From SIG78 sp045587205 (GTDB lineage: Bacteria; Verrucomicrobiota; Lentisphaeria; Victivallales; Victivallaceae), in assembly GCA_045587205.1 (NCBI GenBank), contig JAZNBV010000034.1:1-9119 (forward strand): a stretch of DNA of 9,119 bases. The letters are read 5' to 3'. The translations under genes and the position numbers were made by a program. Shown here piece after piece: positions 1 to 8,257 of this stretch. Below the pieces are notes generated by a model, which saw only the letters and a program-made list of their open reading frames with translations, had not been told where the DNA came from and ran no database searches. Every line of letters begins with the position of its first letter. Position 1 is the stretch's first letter.

Positions 1-11
1 AAAACTGTTTT

Positions 12-52
12 GTGGGGAAAAAACCTTTTTGAAAAAAGGTTCTTTTCCCCAC
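12..52. repeat. Long A/T- and G/C-blocked inverted repeat (hairpin)
   Basis: Bases 12-29 pair with 34-52 to give about 18 base pairs with one bulged C at 42 and a four-base loop. The stem has a GTGGGGAAAA block followed by an ACCTTTT block. The flank ACGCCCCATTTTCC looks like part of a larger dispersed module. There is no clean T-tract on the plus strand. It may be a REP-like extragenic palindrome or the tail of a terminator belonging to a gene left of the window. The pairing is seen directly; the role is inferred. Confidence 0.6.
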
Positions 53-77
53 GCCCCATTTTCCAAAAACTTTCGCC

Positions 78-112
78 GGGATTGCTTTTATTGTTTCAAT
101 AAAAGCAATCCC
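78..112. repeat. Perfect 16-bp palindrome with 3-base loop
   Basis: GGGATTGCTTTTATTG at 78-93 is followed by TTT and its exact reverse complement at 97-112. A perfect 16-bp stem in non-coding DNA is unlikely by chance. It is not followed by a T-run on either strand, so it is not an obvious intrinsic terminator. It sits 25 bases from the hairpin at 12-52. The pair could be a composite extragenic repeat, or a structured leader if the minus-strand TATAAT at about 124-129 acts as a leftward promoter, for which I see no convincing -35 box. Confidence 0.65.
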
Positions 113-203
113 AACTTGTTTATTATAAGTAAATTGCAATATTTTTTCCTGTAAAAAATTACGCTATTGCAAGAAAAAACTAAAATACTCTGCTGCGGTT
201 TGA

Positions 204-263
204 CAAAATAAAAAAAGGTGTGTTGCAAAACCTTAAAAAAGTTTGCAGCAACCTTTTTTTTAT
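204..263 (-). terminator. Rho-independent terminator of the hydrolase-MATE operon
   Basis: Read on the minus strand just past the MATE stop codon, an A-rich arm ending GGTTGC pairs with GCAAC-ACA-CC and runs into a T-rich tract (the A-run at 208-216 on the plus strand). Inner AAAC/GTTT pairing extends the stem imperfectly. The A-run/T-run symmetry could also let it stop rightward transcription. Its position directly after the leftward gene supports the call. The remaining bases from about 113 to 203 are A/T-rich with no gene visible. Confidence 0.7.
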
Positions 264-267
264 TTGC

Positions 268-1641
268 TTAAACGGTAAGTGCGCTTCTGCGGATGTGCGG
301 GAGCAGCAATTTCCGGCAGAGGATTATCATTACAATTATATTGCAGGCTGCCACCAATCCCCACGATATGGGATAGACCGCCATTACTGATTCCAGAGTG
401 CCGATACGCGGAAACGCAAACTTTATCCATAATATACGGAACCCCACCGTTCCCGCCAGCGAAGCAACTGCCGGATATACGGAATTGCCCAGCCCGCGCA
501 GCACTCCGCTGGATGTATCCATAAAGCCCAGCAGAAAGTAGATTGTAAACATAACTGCCGTCCGCAGTACGCCAAAGCGGATAACTTCCGGGTCGGTACT
601 GAAAAGGCACATCAGTTTGGGCGATGCAAAGTACAACAGCCATCCGCAGACCAATGTGATGACAAATGCCATAGCAAAGAGTATGTAAATTGTTTTGAGT
701 ACGCGTTTATACTTTTGGGCTCCGTAATTCTGTCCGATGACTGCAATTGCAGAGTGGTGCATTGAAAAAACAATGGAATAGAGCAGAAGTTCTATATAGT
801 ATCCGCCCGTGGCTCCCGCCACAGCAGCCACGCCGAAAGAGTTGATCCCCGTCTGCACGACAATGTTGGAAAGCGAAAAACACGCCGACTGTACTGCCGC
901 CGGGATCCCGAGGTGCAGAATATCTTTCAGTGGGCCGGCGTGCAGCCGCAGGTTTTTCCAGTACAACCTGGTCGAACCGTGGTTTTTCTGCAGACGGCGG
1001 GTGATCAGCCAGGCGGAGAGCGCTTGCGATACAACAGTTGCAATCGCCACGCCGGCAACATCCAGTTTGCAGACAATTACCGTGAACAGATTCAAAAGTA
1101 CATTGAGTATGCCGGAAAAAACCAGGTAATAGAGCGGACTTTTGGTATTGCCTACTGCCCGCAATATGGCGTACCCGAAATTGTACAATACCTGAAATGG
1201 TATTCCCAGAAAACAGATCGCCAGATAAAGTACACTTTTATCCTGTACTGCTTCCGGTACATCGCTGACCACCACCAGCCATTTGAGCAGTATCAGTCCG
1301 GTAACACTGCACGCAGCTCCGCCGGCAAGACTTAACGCAATGGTGGTATGTACCAGTCGGGTCATACGCATAGTGTCTCTGGCGCCGAAGTATTGTGCTG
1401 CAAGCATATTTGCCCCGGTGGAGAGTCCGGTAATGGCATTGATCAGCAAATTGGAAATAGAAGTGGTTGCTCCGATTGCCGCCAGACTTTCGGCACTGCC
1501 CCATCTGCCGATAACCATCATATCCGCTGCGTTGAACGCCAGCTGCAGGAGAAAACTCAAAGTCAGCGGCACGCAGAATCGCAGAATCTTGAAAAACAAC
1601 GGACCCTGCGTCATATCAATAGTATTTTTACCGACAGCCAT
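268..1641 (-). CDS. MATE family multidrug/solute efflux transporter
   Basis: This 457-aa integral membrane protein has the normal length for the MATE (NorM/DinF-type) family of about 440-460 aa. The start carries the family pattern: MTQGPLFFKILRFCVPLTLS followed by the first helix and AADMMVIGRWG, matching the usual MT-x-G-P...P-(x)n-AD-x-x-(V/I)-G-(R/K) signature. About twelve hydrophobic helices follow in two six-helix halves, with GLSTGANMLAAQYFGARD typical of the N half. MATE proteins export cationic drugs or metabolites using Na+ or H+ gradients; the substrate cannot be read here. The start lies three bases after the hydrolase stop, with only weak Shine-Dalgarno-like sequence, so translation is probably coupled to the upstream gene. 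A terminator follows. Its placement after a glycosidase hints that it may export a sugar-derived or aglycone product, but that is inference; co-location may be incidental. Confidence 0.93.
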   Translation of the reverse strand: MAVGKNTIDMTQGPLFFKILRFCVPLTLSFLLQLAFNAADMMVIGRWGSAESLAAIGATTSISNLLINAITGLSTGANMLAAQYFGARDTMRMTRLVHTTIALSLAGGAACSVTGLILLKWLVVVSDVPEAVQDKSVLYLAICFLGIPFQVLYNFGYAILRAVGNTKSPLYYLVFSGILNVLLNLFTVIVCKLDVAGVAIATVVSQALSAWLITRRLQKNHGSTRLYWKNLRLHAGPLKDILHLGIPAAVQSACFSLSNIVVQTGINSFGVAAVAGATGGYYIELLLYSIVFSMHHSAIAVIGQNYGAQKYKRVLKTIYILFAMAFVITLVCGWLLYFASPKLMCLFSTDPEVIRFGVLRTAVMFTIYFLLGFMDTSSGVLRGLGNSVYPAVASLAGTVGFRILWIKFAFPRIGTLESVMAVYPISWGLVAACNIIVMIILCRKLLLPHIRRSALTV

Positions 1642-1644
1642 AAA

Positions 1645-4347
1645 TCACAATTTTTTTATTTCCAGAGTGCCGTTGGAGGCTTTCGGCAGAGTTATTTCCA
1701 GACATCCGGGCACTCCAACCTGACACTCCACTGCATTGCCGTTGTAGGATGCCTGAAAATCGCCTTCTCCTGCAACATATAATATGGTGGTCAGATCGCC
1801 GGGATTGCCGCTGATCGCCAGTTCGGCAGATGCCCCGTTTTCAGAACTCTGCTGATTTTTGATCCATACATCGTAACCGACGGTAAAGCGTTTGGGAGAG
1901 TGGTATGCAGCATACCAGTTCAATACCGGCGAAGAGAGTCCGCCGAAGTGACAGCATCCGGCACCGCGCCCCGAATCCATTGAAAAGTGTTCAAAACAGT
2001 AGCGAGACTGATCAACTTCATTGCGCCACACTTCCAACGCGGAAGTGGCGATTTTCCGGGCAAAGCCGCTGCGGTTGTCATCAAGCGCAGCTTTCCAGAA
2101 AAACCACTGATGCGGCATCCATACACAGCCGTTCCAGTAGCCGTCCTGACGGAAATATGGTGCGCTTTTATCCACTGTGGATATACCGATATTGCTCCAC
2201 ATTCTTTCCGGATCGGCAAGCAGAGCAAAGAGTTTATCGCGCTGCTCCGAAGTGCAGATACCCGCCACCAGCGGCGTGGTGCCGTCCATACCGAAGTTGT
2301 AATTGACTTTGCTTGCGGGGTCGAGCCAGTGGCAGGAGGCGTTGCCGTTTTCATCGTGCTCGACATAACTGAAAATGGAATCCTTTTCGCTCCACGAGTA
2401 TTTCTGCAATGCTTCGGAGAAAACTTTTATATCCTCTTCCAGCATTGCTTTATCTGCAGTTATGCCCAGTTCGGCGGCGGCCTGCAGCAGTATCCGTGCA
2501 AAGCGTATGGCGTGTGCAGTCGTTACTGTGGGGGCAATGTGACTGATGTGGTTTTTGTGAATATACCATTGCGGCGGGTAATCGTCCCAACCGCCGGAGT
2601 TGTAAAAGTAATCCCACGACATAAGAAGATTGCTTTTGTTCTGCCGGTAGGAGCTGGTGGCATAATGCCCGGCAATAAATTTATAGAACTGCAGCAGCCG
2701 CGGGTAGAAAAATTCCAGCATCTCCCGATCCTGATAGCGGTTCCAGATTTCGGCATACAAATAGATTTGCACCGGCATCGGGGTGCCGTACAGCAGAAAT
2801 TTGTTTTCGTCGCCGGGATCGGTCACATAAACATTCAGATTCTCGATCGCGCGGGTTTTGTCCAGTTCCAGAAAACCCAACCCGATAAAGCCGGAATCCC
2901 AGCTGTAAAGGCTGTTGTAGAATTTATCCGGCACGTGGTGGCGGATGTTGTTGCCCTGTTTGCTGATTGGAAAATTGATGTTGGTCAGCGCTGTTGCCGC
3001 CATTATCTGCTGGCTCAATTCATACTTTTTACCGGCATCTGTGCCGTGCGGCAGTATTGCACGTTTGCGGGCGGCAAGGTAGAGCTTTTCCAGATTTTCA
3101 TTGCTTTTATCAACTGCATTTACAGCCGCGGCGGCGGCATCGGCATTGGCTGCTGAACTGTAAAGTGTATAGATAACAGTTGTGCTGTGCGCCGCGGTTT
3201 TGATCGGCAGAATATATGCATCGCGGCAATAGTCATTGCCGAAACCATCCCATTGCGTGAAGTATGGCTGGCGCAAGCCGTAATTGTAATTGACAAACTG
3301 GGTAAAGTTATCCACCCAGTAGGTGCGTTCCGAGGCGGCTTTCTGACTCCACCATACGCAGTAACTGTGATCAAGGCCGTTGCCGCTGTAAATGGTGCTG
3401 TTTTCCAGTGTTCCCGGCTGTGCCGTTGGCGAAATCGCTTTGCCGATGGGGGCAAACTTTATCTTTTCAGCAGTCAGATCAGCTTGACCGACCACATAAC
3501 CATCTATACGCACACCGCAGGAATCGGCGGCGCTGGTTATGGTAAAAGTATTTTCCGGAGCCAGTTCACCGCGGTAAAGCTCCACGAGCTCAAAATTGCC
3601 GCTGCCGTTGATGGTCAGGACTTTTTTATTGCCGTTGACATCTATTTGCAGATCCTGACTCTGTCCGGCATCGGCGGAAATGCGGGCGTAAATCACCTGA
3701 TCGCCGGCGTTTGCGGATAGGTTGTAAGTTACCATATCGCCTTTGCGTGCGGCAAAACAGGGCAGTGTATGTCCATAATAAGGTCTGCCCAGACAGCGGT
3801 TGTTGACCGTGCCGGGAAAGTTCTGTTCGCCGCGGCGTCCGCCGCAATGCACCAGATTGTGGTCAAATCGCTCATAGCTGTATTGCAGATCAACATAGCT
3901 TAAAGCATCAACAAAGCGCGCCGTTTCCGGAATAAACGGCACCACATCCGGACGCGAAGTCAACCGTACACAGACCAGCAGATTGTTTACCAGTACATTG
4001 TCACTGTTATTTACAAATTCGCACCGGCCCAGCCAGAGGTCTTCTGCAATATTGGCATAGGTTTCATTGCAGTAGAGCATATCCTGCGAAGCACTGTCCA
4101 GTTGCTGACGGAACGAAAAATAACTCAAATCCGGAGCTGCTTCCATTGGCGAACAGTTGCATTCGCGTAAGGTTTCCGGCGGAAAAAATGCGCGGTGATG
4201 CAATCCGGGGACAAAGCAAAAATCAAATTTCACTCCGCGGGCGCGGTCTGCTATGTGGCTCAAGGCATAAATATCACGGGCAAACGGCCCCCAATCGGTA
4301 AGAGTTTCAAGGTCGTGAGTGCCGGTAAGGTAATCATATTTGTTCAT
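1645..4347 (-). CDS. Cytosolic GH63/GH37-like (alpha/alpha)6 glycoside hydrolase
   Basis: This 900-aa protein has no signal peptide, so it should act in the cytoplasm. Residues 1 to about 330 form a beta-rich N-terminal region. Residues about 430-820 look like an (alpha/alpha)6-barrel of the GH63/mannosylglycerate-hydrolase/trehalase group, and a small beta domain ends the protein. Recognisable motifs are SWDSGF (482-487), SGGWDDYPPQ (584-593), YWNGCVWMP (737-745) and YCFEHF (783-788). By analogy with GH63/GH37 inverting enzymes, whose general acid Asp lies in an SGxD motif and whose general base Glu lies near the C-terminus, D588 and E786 are the likely catalytic pair. Both are present, so the enzyme is probably active. 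Family members cut alpha-glucosides, trehalose or mannosylglycerate; the substrate here is unknown. The ATG at 4347 has an AAGGAA Shine-Dalgarno (4358-4363) ten bases upstream. It is first gene of the leftward operon and the MATE gene follows. Exact GH family assignment is tentative. Confidence 0.85.
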   Translation of the reverse strand: MNKYDYLTGTHDLETLTDWGPFARDIYALSHIADRARGVKFDFCFVPGLHHRAFFPPETLRECNCSPMEAAPDLSYFSFRQQLDSASQDMLYCNETYANIAEDLWLGRCEFVNNSDNVLVNNLLVCVRLTSRPDVVPFIPETARFVDALSYVDLQYSYERFDHNLVHCGGRRGEQNFPGTVNNRCLGRPYYGHTLPCFAARKGDMVTYNLSANAGDQVIYARISADAGQSQDLQIDVNGNKKVLTINGSGNFELVELYRGELAPENTFTITSAADSCGVRIDGYVVGQADLTAEKIKFAPIGKAISPTAQPGTLENSTIYSGNGLDHSYCVWWSQKAASERTYWVDNFTQFVNYNYGLRQPYFTQWDGFGNDYCRDAYILPIKTAAHSTTVIYTLYSSAANADAAAAAVNAVDKSNENLEKLYLAARKRAILPHGTDAGKKYELSQQIMAATALTNINFPISKQGNNIRHHVPDKFYNSLYSWDSGFIGLGFLELDKTRAIENLNVYVTDPGDENKFLLYGTPMPVQIYLYAEIWNRYQDREMLEFFYPRLLQFYKFIAGHYATSSYRQNKSNLLMSWDYFYNSGGWDDYPPQWYIHKNHISHIAPTVTTAHAIRFARILLQAAAELGITADKAMLEEDIKVFSEALQKYSWSEKDSIFSYVEHDENGNASCHWLDPASKVNYNFGMDGTTPLVAGICTSEQRDKLFALLADPERMWSNIGISTVDKSAPYFRQDGYWNGCVWMPHQWFFWKAALDDNRSGFARKIATSALEVWRNEVDQSRYCFEHFSMDSGRGAGCCHFGGLSSPVLNWYAAYHSPKRFTVGYDVWIKNQQSSENGASAELAISGNPGDLTTILYVAGEGDFQASYNGNAVECQVGVPGCLEITLPKASNGTLEIKKL

Positions 4348-4383
4348 AAAATCAATATTCCTTATGTGGTTATATTTTATCTG

Positions 4384-4412
4384 TATATATTAAGTTACAC
4401 CCGCATTGATAA
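4384..4412 (-). promoter_or_regulatory. Probable sigma-70 promoter for the hydrolase-MATE operon
   Basis: On the minus strand TTATCA (4407-4412) and TATATA (4384-4389) are separated by exactly 17 bases, matching the -35 and -10 consensus at 4/6 and 5/6. It lies about 40 bases upstream of the hydrolase start codon, leaving room for a short leader with the AAGGAA ribosome site. Assignment is by consensus only, in an A/T-rich stretch where chance matches are common. Confidence 0.45.
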
Positions 4413-4427
4413 ATTGCAATTGCAATT
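4412..4427. promoter_or_regulatory. Perfect 16-bp palindrome, candidate shared operator
   Basis: AATTGCAATTGCAATT is its own reverse complement. It sits between two divergent operons and abuts the -35 box of the predicted leftward promoter, the usual place for a dimeric regulator. TTGCAA half-sites recur in it. A chance palindrome in A/T-rich DNA is possible, but 16 perfect bases with embedded GC pairs is notable. No regulator gene is in the window, so the binding protein is unknown. Confidence 0.45.
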
Positions 4428-4471
4428 CCGTGAAAAAGTCTCCGCGGATACAAAAATTCCATACTGCGGGG

Positions 4472-4498
4472 TTGCAAAAGCACTTTTTCCGGTATAAG
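4472..4498 (+). promoter_or_regulatory. Weak candidate promoter for the transporter-DUF4838 operon
   Basis: TTGCAA (4472-4477) and TATAAG (4493-4498) resemble -35 and -10 boxes, but the spacer is 15 bases, shorter than the 17 usually preferred. TATATA at 4500-4505 is an alternative -10. It lies about 40 bases upstream of the ATG at 4536. A poor spacer would fit an activator-dependent promoter, though this is inference. Confidence 0.3.
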
Positions 4499-4535
4499 TT
4501 ATATAAAACAAAATTTGCAGAGAAGAAATTTTTTT

Positions 4536-5417
4536 ATGCTTAACGGAATCCTTTTTGTTATCATTACCGGAGTTATCTGGACATTGCTGGCGGCAATTTA
4601 CAGTGCAGTTGCTGTGCGGCAGAAGAGTTTATCCGGATTTATGTTCTGTTATGCGCTGGTTTTTGCGGCACTGATCTGGGGCTTCTGTACGCCCGTGGCG
4701 GCTCCGGTCGGGGAGGTGATGATTGTTTTGTTATGTATGCTGCCGACAGCATTGCTGGGGCAGGCAGGTTTTCTGGCGCTTTTTATGGCTATGAAAAATG
4801 GTTCGCACGCGCTGGCGTGGACTTTTACGCAGTCGGCAATGGTGATGCCGTTTCTTGCCAGCTGGATTTTTTTGAACAACAACATAAAATGGTTTAACTT
4901 TGCCGGTTTGCTGCTGATAATTGCGGCGCTCTGCGGAATGGCAGTGAGCAAAAGATCCCGAGATCCCGGAGAAAACAAGGGAAAAATCCGGGCGCTGATT
5001 TTCTCGATTACAGCCTTGCTGCTGACCGGAATCAGCCAGTTTACATCGCTCCTGCCCGGTGAATTCGGCGTTGGCGGGGCGGCTCTTTCGTGGCGGTTGC
5101 CGATAAACACCTTGCTCGGGGTGATAACCTGGGGGATCGCCGCACTGGTTCTGCACGGAAAAATTGACCGGAAGGGTATAAAATATTCTGTTGTATATGG
5201 TATTGTAGTTGCCGCCGGACAAATTACGCTCTATTGTTCGATCGATGCCTTGGAACCGCTGGCGATGGCGGGAATAGTTTATCCCGGGGCTGTCAGTATA
5301 TGTATAGCGCTTTTTGCTGTGTACTGTGCGATTTTCCGCAAAGAGCATCTTTCCAGACTGACAGTCGCCAGCTTGTGTGTTCTGCTGGGGGCAGTGGCGC
5401 TGCTGTTCTGGAAATGA
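4536..5417 (+). CDS. DMT-superfamily (EamA/RhaT-like) membrane transporter
   Basis: This 293-aa protein is almost entirely hydrophobic, with about ten predicted helices in two five-helix halves joined by a charged loop near residues 142-152 (KRSRDPGENKG). That is the standard size and fold of drug/metabolite transporters, whose members move sugars, amino acids, nucleotide sugars and drugs. I cannot tell EamA from the sugar-specific RhaT/GRP-type branches by eye. I chose the ATG at 4536, preceded by GAGAAG (4520-4525), over a TTG at 4515 that would add seven polar residues and overlap that ribosome site. It is first in the rightward operon; the DUF4838 gene starts 25 bases after its stop. In this context it could import a sugar released outside the cell for the divergent intracellular hydrolase, or serve in export. 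Substrate and direction are inferred, not seen. Confidence 0.8.
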   Translation: MLNGILFVIITGVIWTLLAAIYSAVAVRQKSLSGFMFCYALVFAALIWGFCTPVAAPVGEVMIVLLCMLPTALLGQAGFLALFMAMKNGSHALAWTFTQSAMVMPFLASWIFLNNNIKWFNFAGLLLIIAALCGMAVSKRSRDPGENKGKIRALIFSITALLLTGISQFTSLLPGEFGVGGAALSWRLPINTLLGVITWGIAALVLHGKIDRKGIKYSVVYGIVVAAGQITLYCSIDALEPLAMAGIVYPGAVSICIALFAVYCAIFRKEHLSRLTVASLCVLLGAVALLFWK

Positions 5418-5442
5418 TTAAATATCACTTGAAGGGTTCTGA

Positions 5443-8247
5443 ATGAAAAAGATTTTCCGGTTATTTATATATTCCATTATCTTTTTTGCCGGATCATTGG
5501 AAGCTTTTGAAATCGCTGAAGATACGCAAATCGTTATCCGGGGGGCAAAGAGTAGTGCTGCTGCAAAATTTGCCGCCGCTGAAGTTGCCAGCTATATTGA
5601 AAAAGTCAGCGGGATCAAACTCTCCACAGTTTCTGATAAAAGCCGGGCATCTTCGCAAATCATCATCGGTACTCTTGCCGATGTAAAAGAACTTCCCGCA
5701 TCTGCGGCAAAGCTGCTCGAAAAAGCGGACTCCCCCGATGCGTTTGCCATAGTCTGCAGCGGAAACAAATTGAACATTGCAGGCAGGGATCAGGGTGGTG
5801 AACTCTGCGGAGCGTACGCTTTTCTGGAAGAAAAAATGGGCATAAGATGGTTCCGCGCCGCCACGGAAAAAGATTCTTATGAATATGTTCCACGGCAAAA
5901 GCGTATCCGTTTTGATGATTTTGAAATCGTAAGAGTGCCGGCATTCCGTTACCGTATGCTCACCCATTCCGGTGCTGCCGGCAGGATCCCGTTCAACGGT
6001 CAGACTGTGGCGGTGCGGCAGGGGTTCCAAATCAACCCGCCTTGGGATCATAAACGGGCATTCCGGGAGAAATTTTATCAGGAGCGCTGTTCGATGCTTT
6101 CTGTTTCAAGCGGTTCACACGGAGCGTTTTATAATTCGGTGCCCGAAAGCCTGTACAAATTGCATCCTGAATACTTTGCATTGCAGGACGGTAAGCGCGT
6201 CAAAGGTAAACAGATCTGCATTTCCAATTTGGATGTGCAGCATCTGGTTCAGAAAAATATTGAGAATATTTACCGGGATTTTCCTGTAAACAAAGTTGCC
6301 TGGCTTTTTGGGATGCTCGATGCCACGACCGGCTGGTGCGAATGCCGCTCCTGCCGGGAGCTGGACGGAAAAGGAGCGTTTGATCACATAAATATTTCCA
6401 CGCGTTTCCATAAAGTCGTAACAAAGATTATGGCTGAAGTTTACAAAAAATATCCGGCGGCTATGCTGGAAGTCTGGGCGTACCACACTTACCGGACGAT
6501 TCCGGAAAATGTGAAATATGATCCGCGGGCGCTTATCTATTACTGCACCCACGGGCGTTGTTACGGGCACACGCTTAATGATCCGTTATGCCGGAGAAAT
6601 GTAAAGCATTTGCAGCTGATAAAAGAGTGGCGCAAGATTTCATCGCGTATGAAGTTATATGAATATGCTAACTGCACGCCGGTGCTTTACGGCTGTATGG
6701 AAGATGTTGCAAGCAAAGATATCCGCTTTTACCGCAAACTCGGTCTGGAAGGCTGGAAGGAGGAGATGCTCTTTGCTGATGCCCAGTTCTGGCCCCCGGC
6801 AAAGGAGGGGGTTCCTGATTACCGCGCTGACCGGGCAAATTCCAACTGGCAATGGTATTGCGTTGTTGGTAAACTGCTCTGGGATCCGGAACTTGATCCG
6901 GAAGAAATCCTTGCTGATGTGGAAAGTAAATATTACGGCAAGGCTTATCCGGCAATGAAAAAATATCACGATTTGCGCCGTCAGCTCTGGAACAATTCGT
7001 CAGCCTGCCTGGGATATCCGACCGGCGATCAGCGGCGCGAAAGACTTTTGTCTGTGCCGGGAGCAAAAGAAAAATTGCTCACTCTGCTGCAGAAAGCGGA
7101 AAAACTTGCCGGCAATGACCCGCTGCTGAAAGGCCGCCTGCAGGACGACCGCGATTGGCTGGAACGGTACTGGATAAAACCCAATGAACTTTTCAGCAAA
7201 AAAGCGCCCCGTGACGGCTGCATACCTTTTAAACGGGGGCATATCAATGTTGATGGCGATCCCGGCGATGCTGAATGGTGCCGGGCGTGGCACACAAGTG
7301 ATTTTAAATACATTTCCGGATTGAATAAAAGGAAAAATGCTGTGGCAAATAAAACCGTCTGTTCAGTTCTTGCCGATGCCGGGAATCTCTATTTCCGGGT
7401 GGCTGCCAGAGGCGGTATTCCGTATAAGGCGGGAAAAAATAAAGAGTATATCAGTTTCTTTATCATACCGCCAGACAGTTCCCGAACCGGCTATGCTGTT
7501 GTTGTAAATGCTGATGGTACTATCCGCAACGGCGGTCTGCCGGAACATTACAGAAATATACCGAACCGGGTTTCAGCGGCTGTAAAACATAATGAAGACG
7601 GTTATGTTATGGAAGTCAAGATTCCGCTTTCCGGAATCGGCACCCCGGAAAAGGGTTCATTATGGAAATTGCATATAGCAAGAAATATTGCCGGAAAAAT
7701 ATTGAGTCTTGACGGTACAGCGCTGCAAGATAGAGCCAATTACCGGGGATGCACAACAGGTGATGTGCTTTTGAAAAACGGAACCTTTGAAACTTTGACT
7801 TCTGAAAATATCCCGGCAGGCTGGATCGGCGGTAAATACGGAATTGTCAGACACCGTATTTCGCACGCGGTAAAATTGAAAAAAGGCGGATACATTTATC
7901 AGCTGCTTGCCGGCGGCGAACTTGCCCAGAGTGCTGCCGCCAGAAAGATCAGAGTAAGATTCCGTGCTTCCGGAAAAGGCATCCTGAAGGTGTATGCAGT
8001 GCGTTATAACGACACAGCAAACGGCAAAGCCCGATACAGATATATCAGAAAATTTCTCTCCACAAAAGAAATTTATAAAGTTGTGCTTTCAGAAAAAGAG
8101 AAAGCATATTCCTGCGAATATACCATTGCTCCGGATGAATGGATAGGGCTGCGTTTTGTTGTGGCATCGGGTGGTAAGGACTCTTTTGCAGTGCTGGATG
8201 ATGTTTCCATTGCCCGCTTGGAGACAAAAAATATGGATCAGCGCTGA
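5443..8247 (+). CDS. Secreted DUF4838 protein with CBM9-like and jelly-roll C-terminal domains
   Basis: This 934-aa protein begins with a signal peptide (MKKIFRLFIYSIIFFAGSLEA, probable cleavage after LEA near residue 21), so it is exported. Residues about 25-160 resemble the N-terminal alpha/beta domain shared with GH67/GH20 enzymes (AAAEVASYIEKVSG, IIIGT, GGELCGAYAFLEE). Residues about 230-490 match DUF4838, including HPEYFAL and the cysteine-rich GWCECRSC (297-304). An alpha-helical linker follows. Residues about 595-765 look like a CBM9-type domain (INVDGDPGDAEWCRAW), and about 770-928 form a second beta-sandwich starting LLKNGTFE and ending with VLDDVSIARL, typical of CBM4/9-like modules. 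DUF4838 proteins are thought to be carbohydrate-active because of their domain company and gene context, but I know of no settled activity. A GAAGGG ribosome site lies six bases before the ATG, and the 25-base gap to the transporter gene suggests one transcript. Confidence 0.88.
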   Translation: MKKIFRLFIYSIIFFAGSLEAFEIAEDTQIVIRGAKSSAAAKFAAAEVASYIEKVSGIKLSTVSDKSRASSQIIIGTLADVKELPASAAKLLEKADSPDAFAIVCSGNKLNIAGRDQGGELCGAYAFLEEKMGIRWFRAATEKDSYEYVPRQKRIRFDDFEIVRVPAFRYRMLTHSGAAGRIPFNGQTVAVRQGFQINPPWDHKRAFREKFYQERCSMLSVSSGSHGAFYNSVPESLYKLHPEYFALQDGKRVKGKQICISNLDVQHLVQKNIENIYRDFPVNKVAWLFGMLDATTGWCECRSCRELDGKGAFDHINISTRFHKVVTKIMAEVYKKYPAAMLEVWAYHTYRTIPENVKYDPRALIYYCTHGRCYGHTLNDPLCRRNVKHLQLIKEWRKISSRMKLYEYANCTPVLYGCMEDVASKDIRFYRKLGLEGWKEEMLFADAQFWPPAKEGVPDYRADRANSNWQWYCVVGKLLWDPELDPEEILADVESKYYGKAYPAMKKYHDLRRQLWNNSSACLGYPTGDQRRERLLSVPGAKEKLLTLLQKAEKLAGNDPLLKGRLQDDRDWLERYWIKPNELFSKKAPRDGCIPFKRGHINVDGDPGDAEWCRAWHTSDFKYISGLNKRKNAVANKTVCSVLADAGNLYFRVAARGGIPYKAGKNKEYISFFIIPPDSSRTGYAVVVNADGTIRNGGLPEHYRNIPNRVSAAVKHNEDGYVMEVKIPLSGIGTPEKGSLWKLHIARNIAGKILSLDGTALQDRANYRGCTTGDVLLKNGTFETLTSENIPAGWIGGKYGIVRHRISHAVKLKKGGYIYQLLAGGELAQSAAARKIRVRFRASGKGILKVYAVRYNDTANGKARYRYIRKFLSTKEIYKVVLSEKEKAYSCEYTIAPDEWIGLRFVVASGGKDSFAVLDDVSIARLETKNMDQR

Positions 8248-8257
8248 CAGAATGTAT

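Noticed and set aside
113..203. Promoter facing left (TATAAT on the minus strand near 124-129)
   Set aside because: No acceptable -35 hexamer at 16-18 bases and the region is A/T-rich, so a chance match is likely.
1987..3156. 389-codon open frame on the plus strand, antisense to the hydrolase
   Set aside because: It lies wholly inside the well-supported GH63-like gene, has no recognisable domain, and its composition is that of a reverse-strand shadow of a GC-biased gene.
4515..4535. TTG start extending the DMT transporter by seven residues
   Set aside because: The added residues are polar and overlap the likely ribosome site, while the ATG at 4536 begins directly at a normal first helix.
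4731..5348. 205-codon minus-strand frame opposite the DMT transporter
   Set aside because: Low-complexity polar translation with no family features; the plus-strand frame encodes a clear ten-helix transporter.
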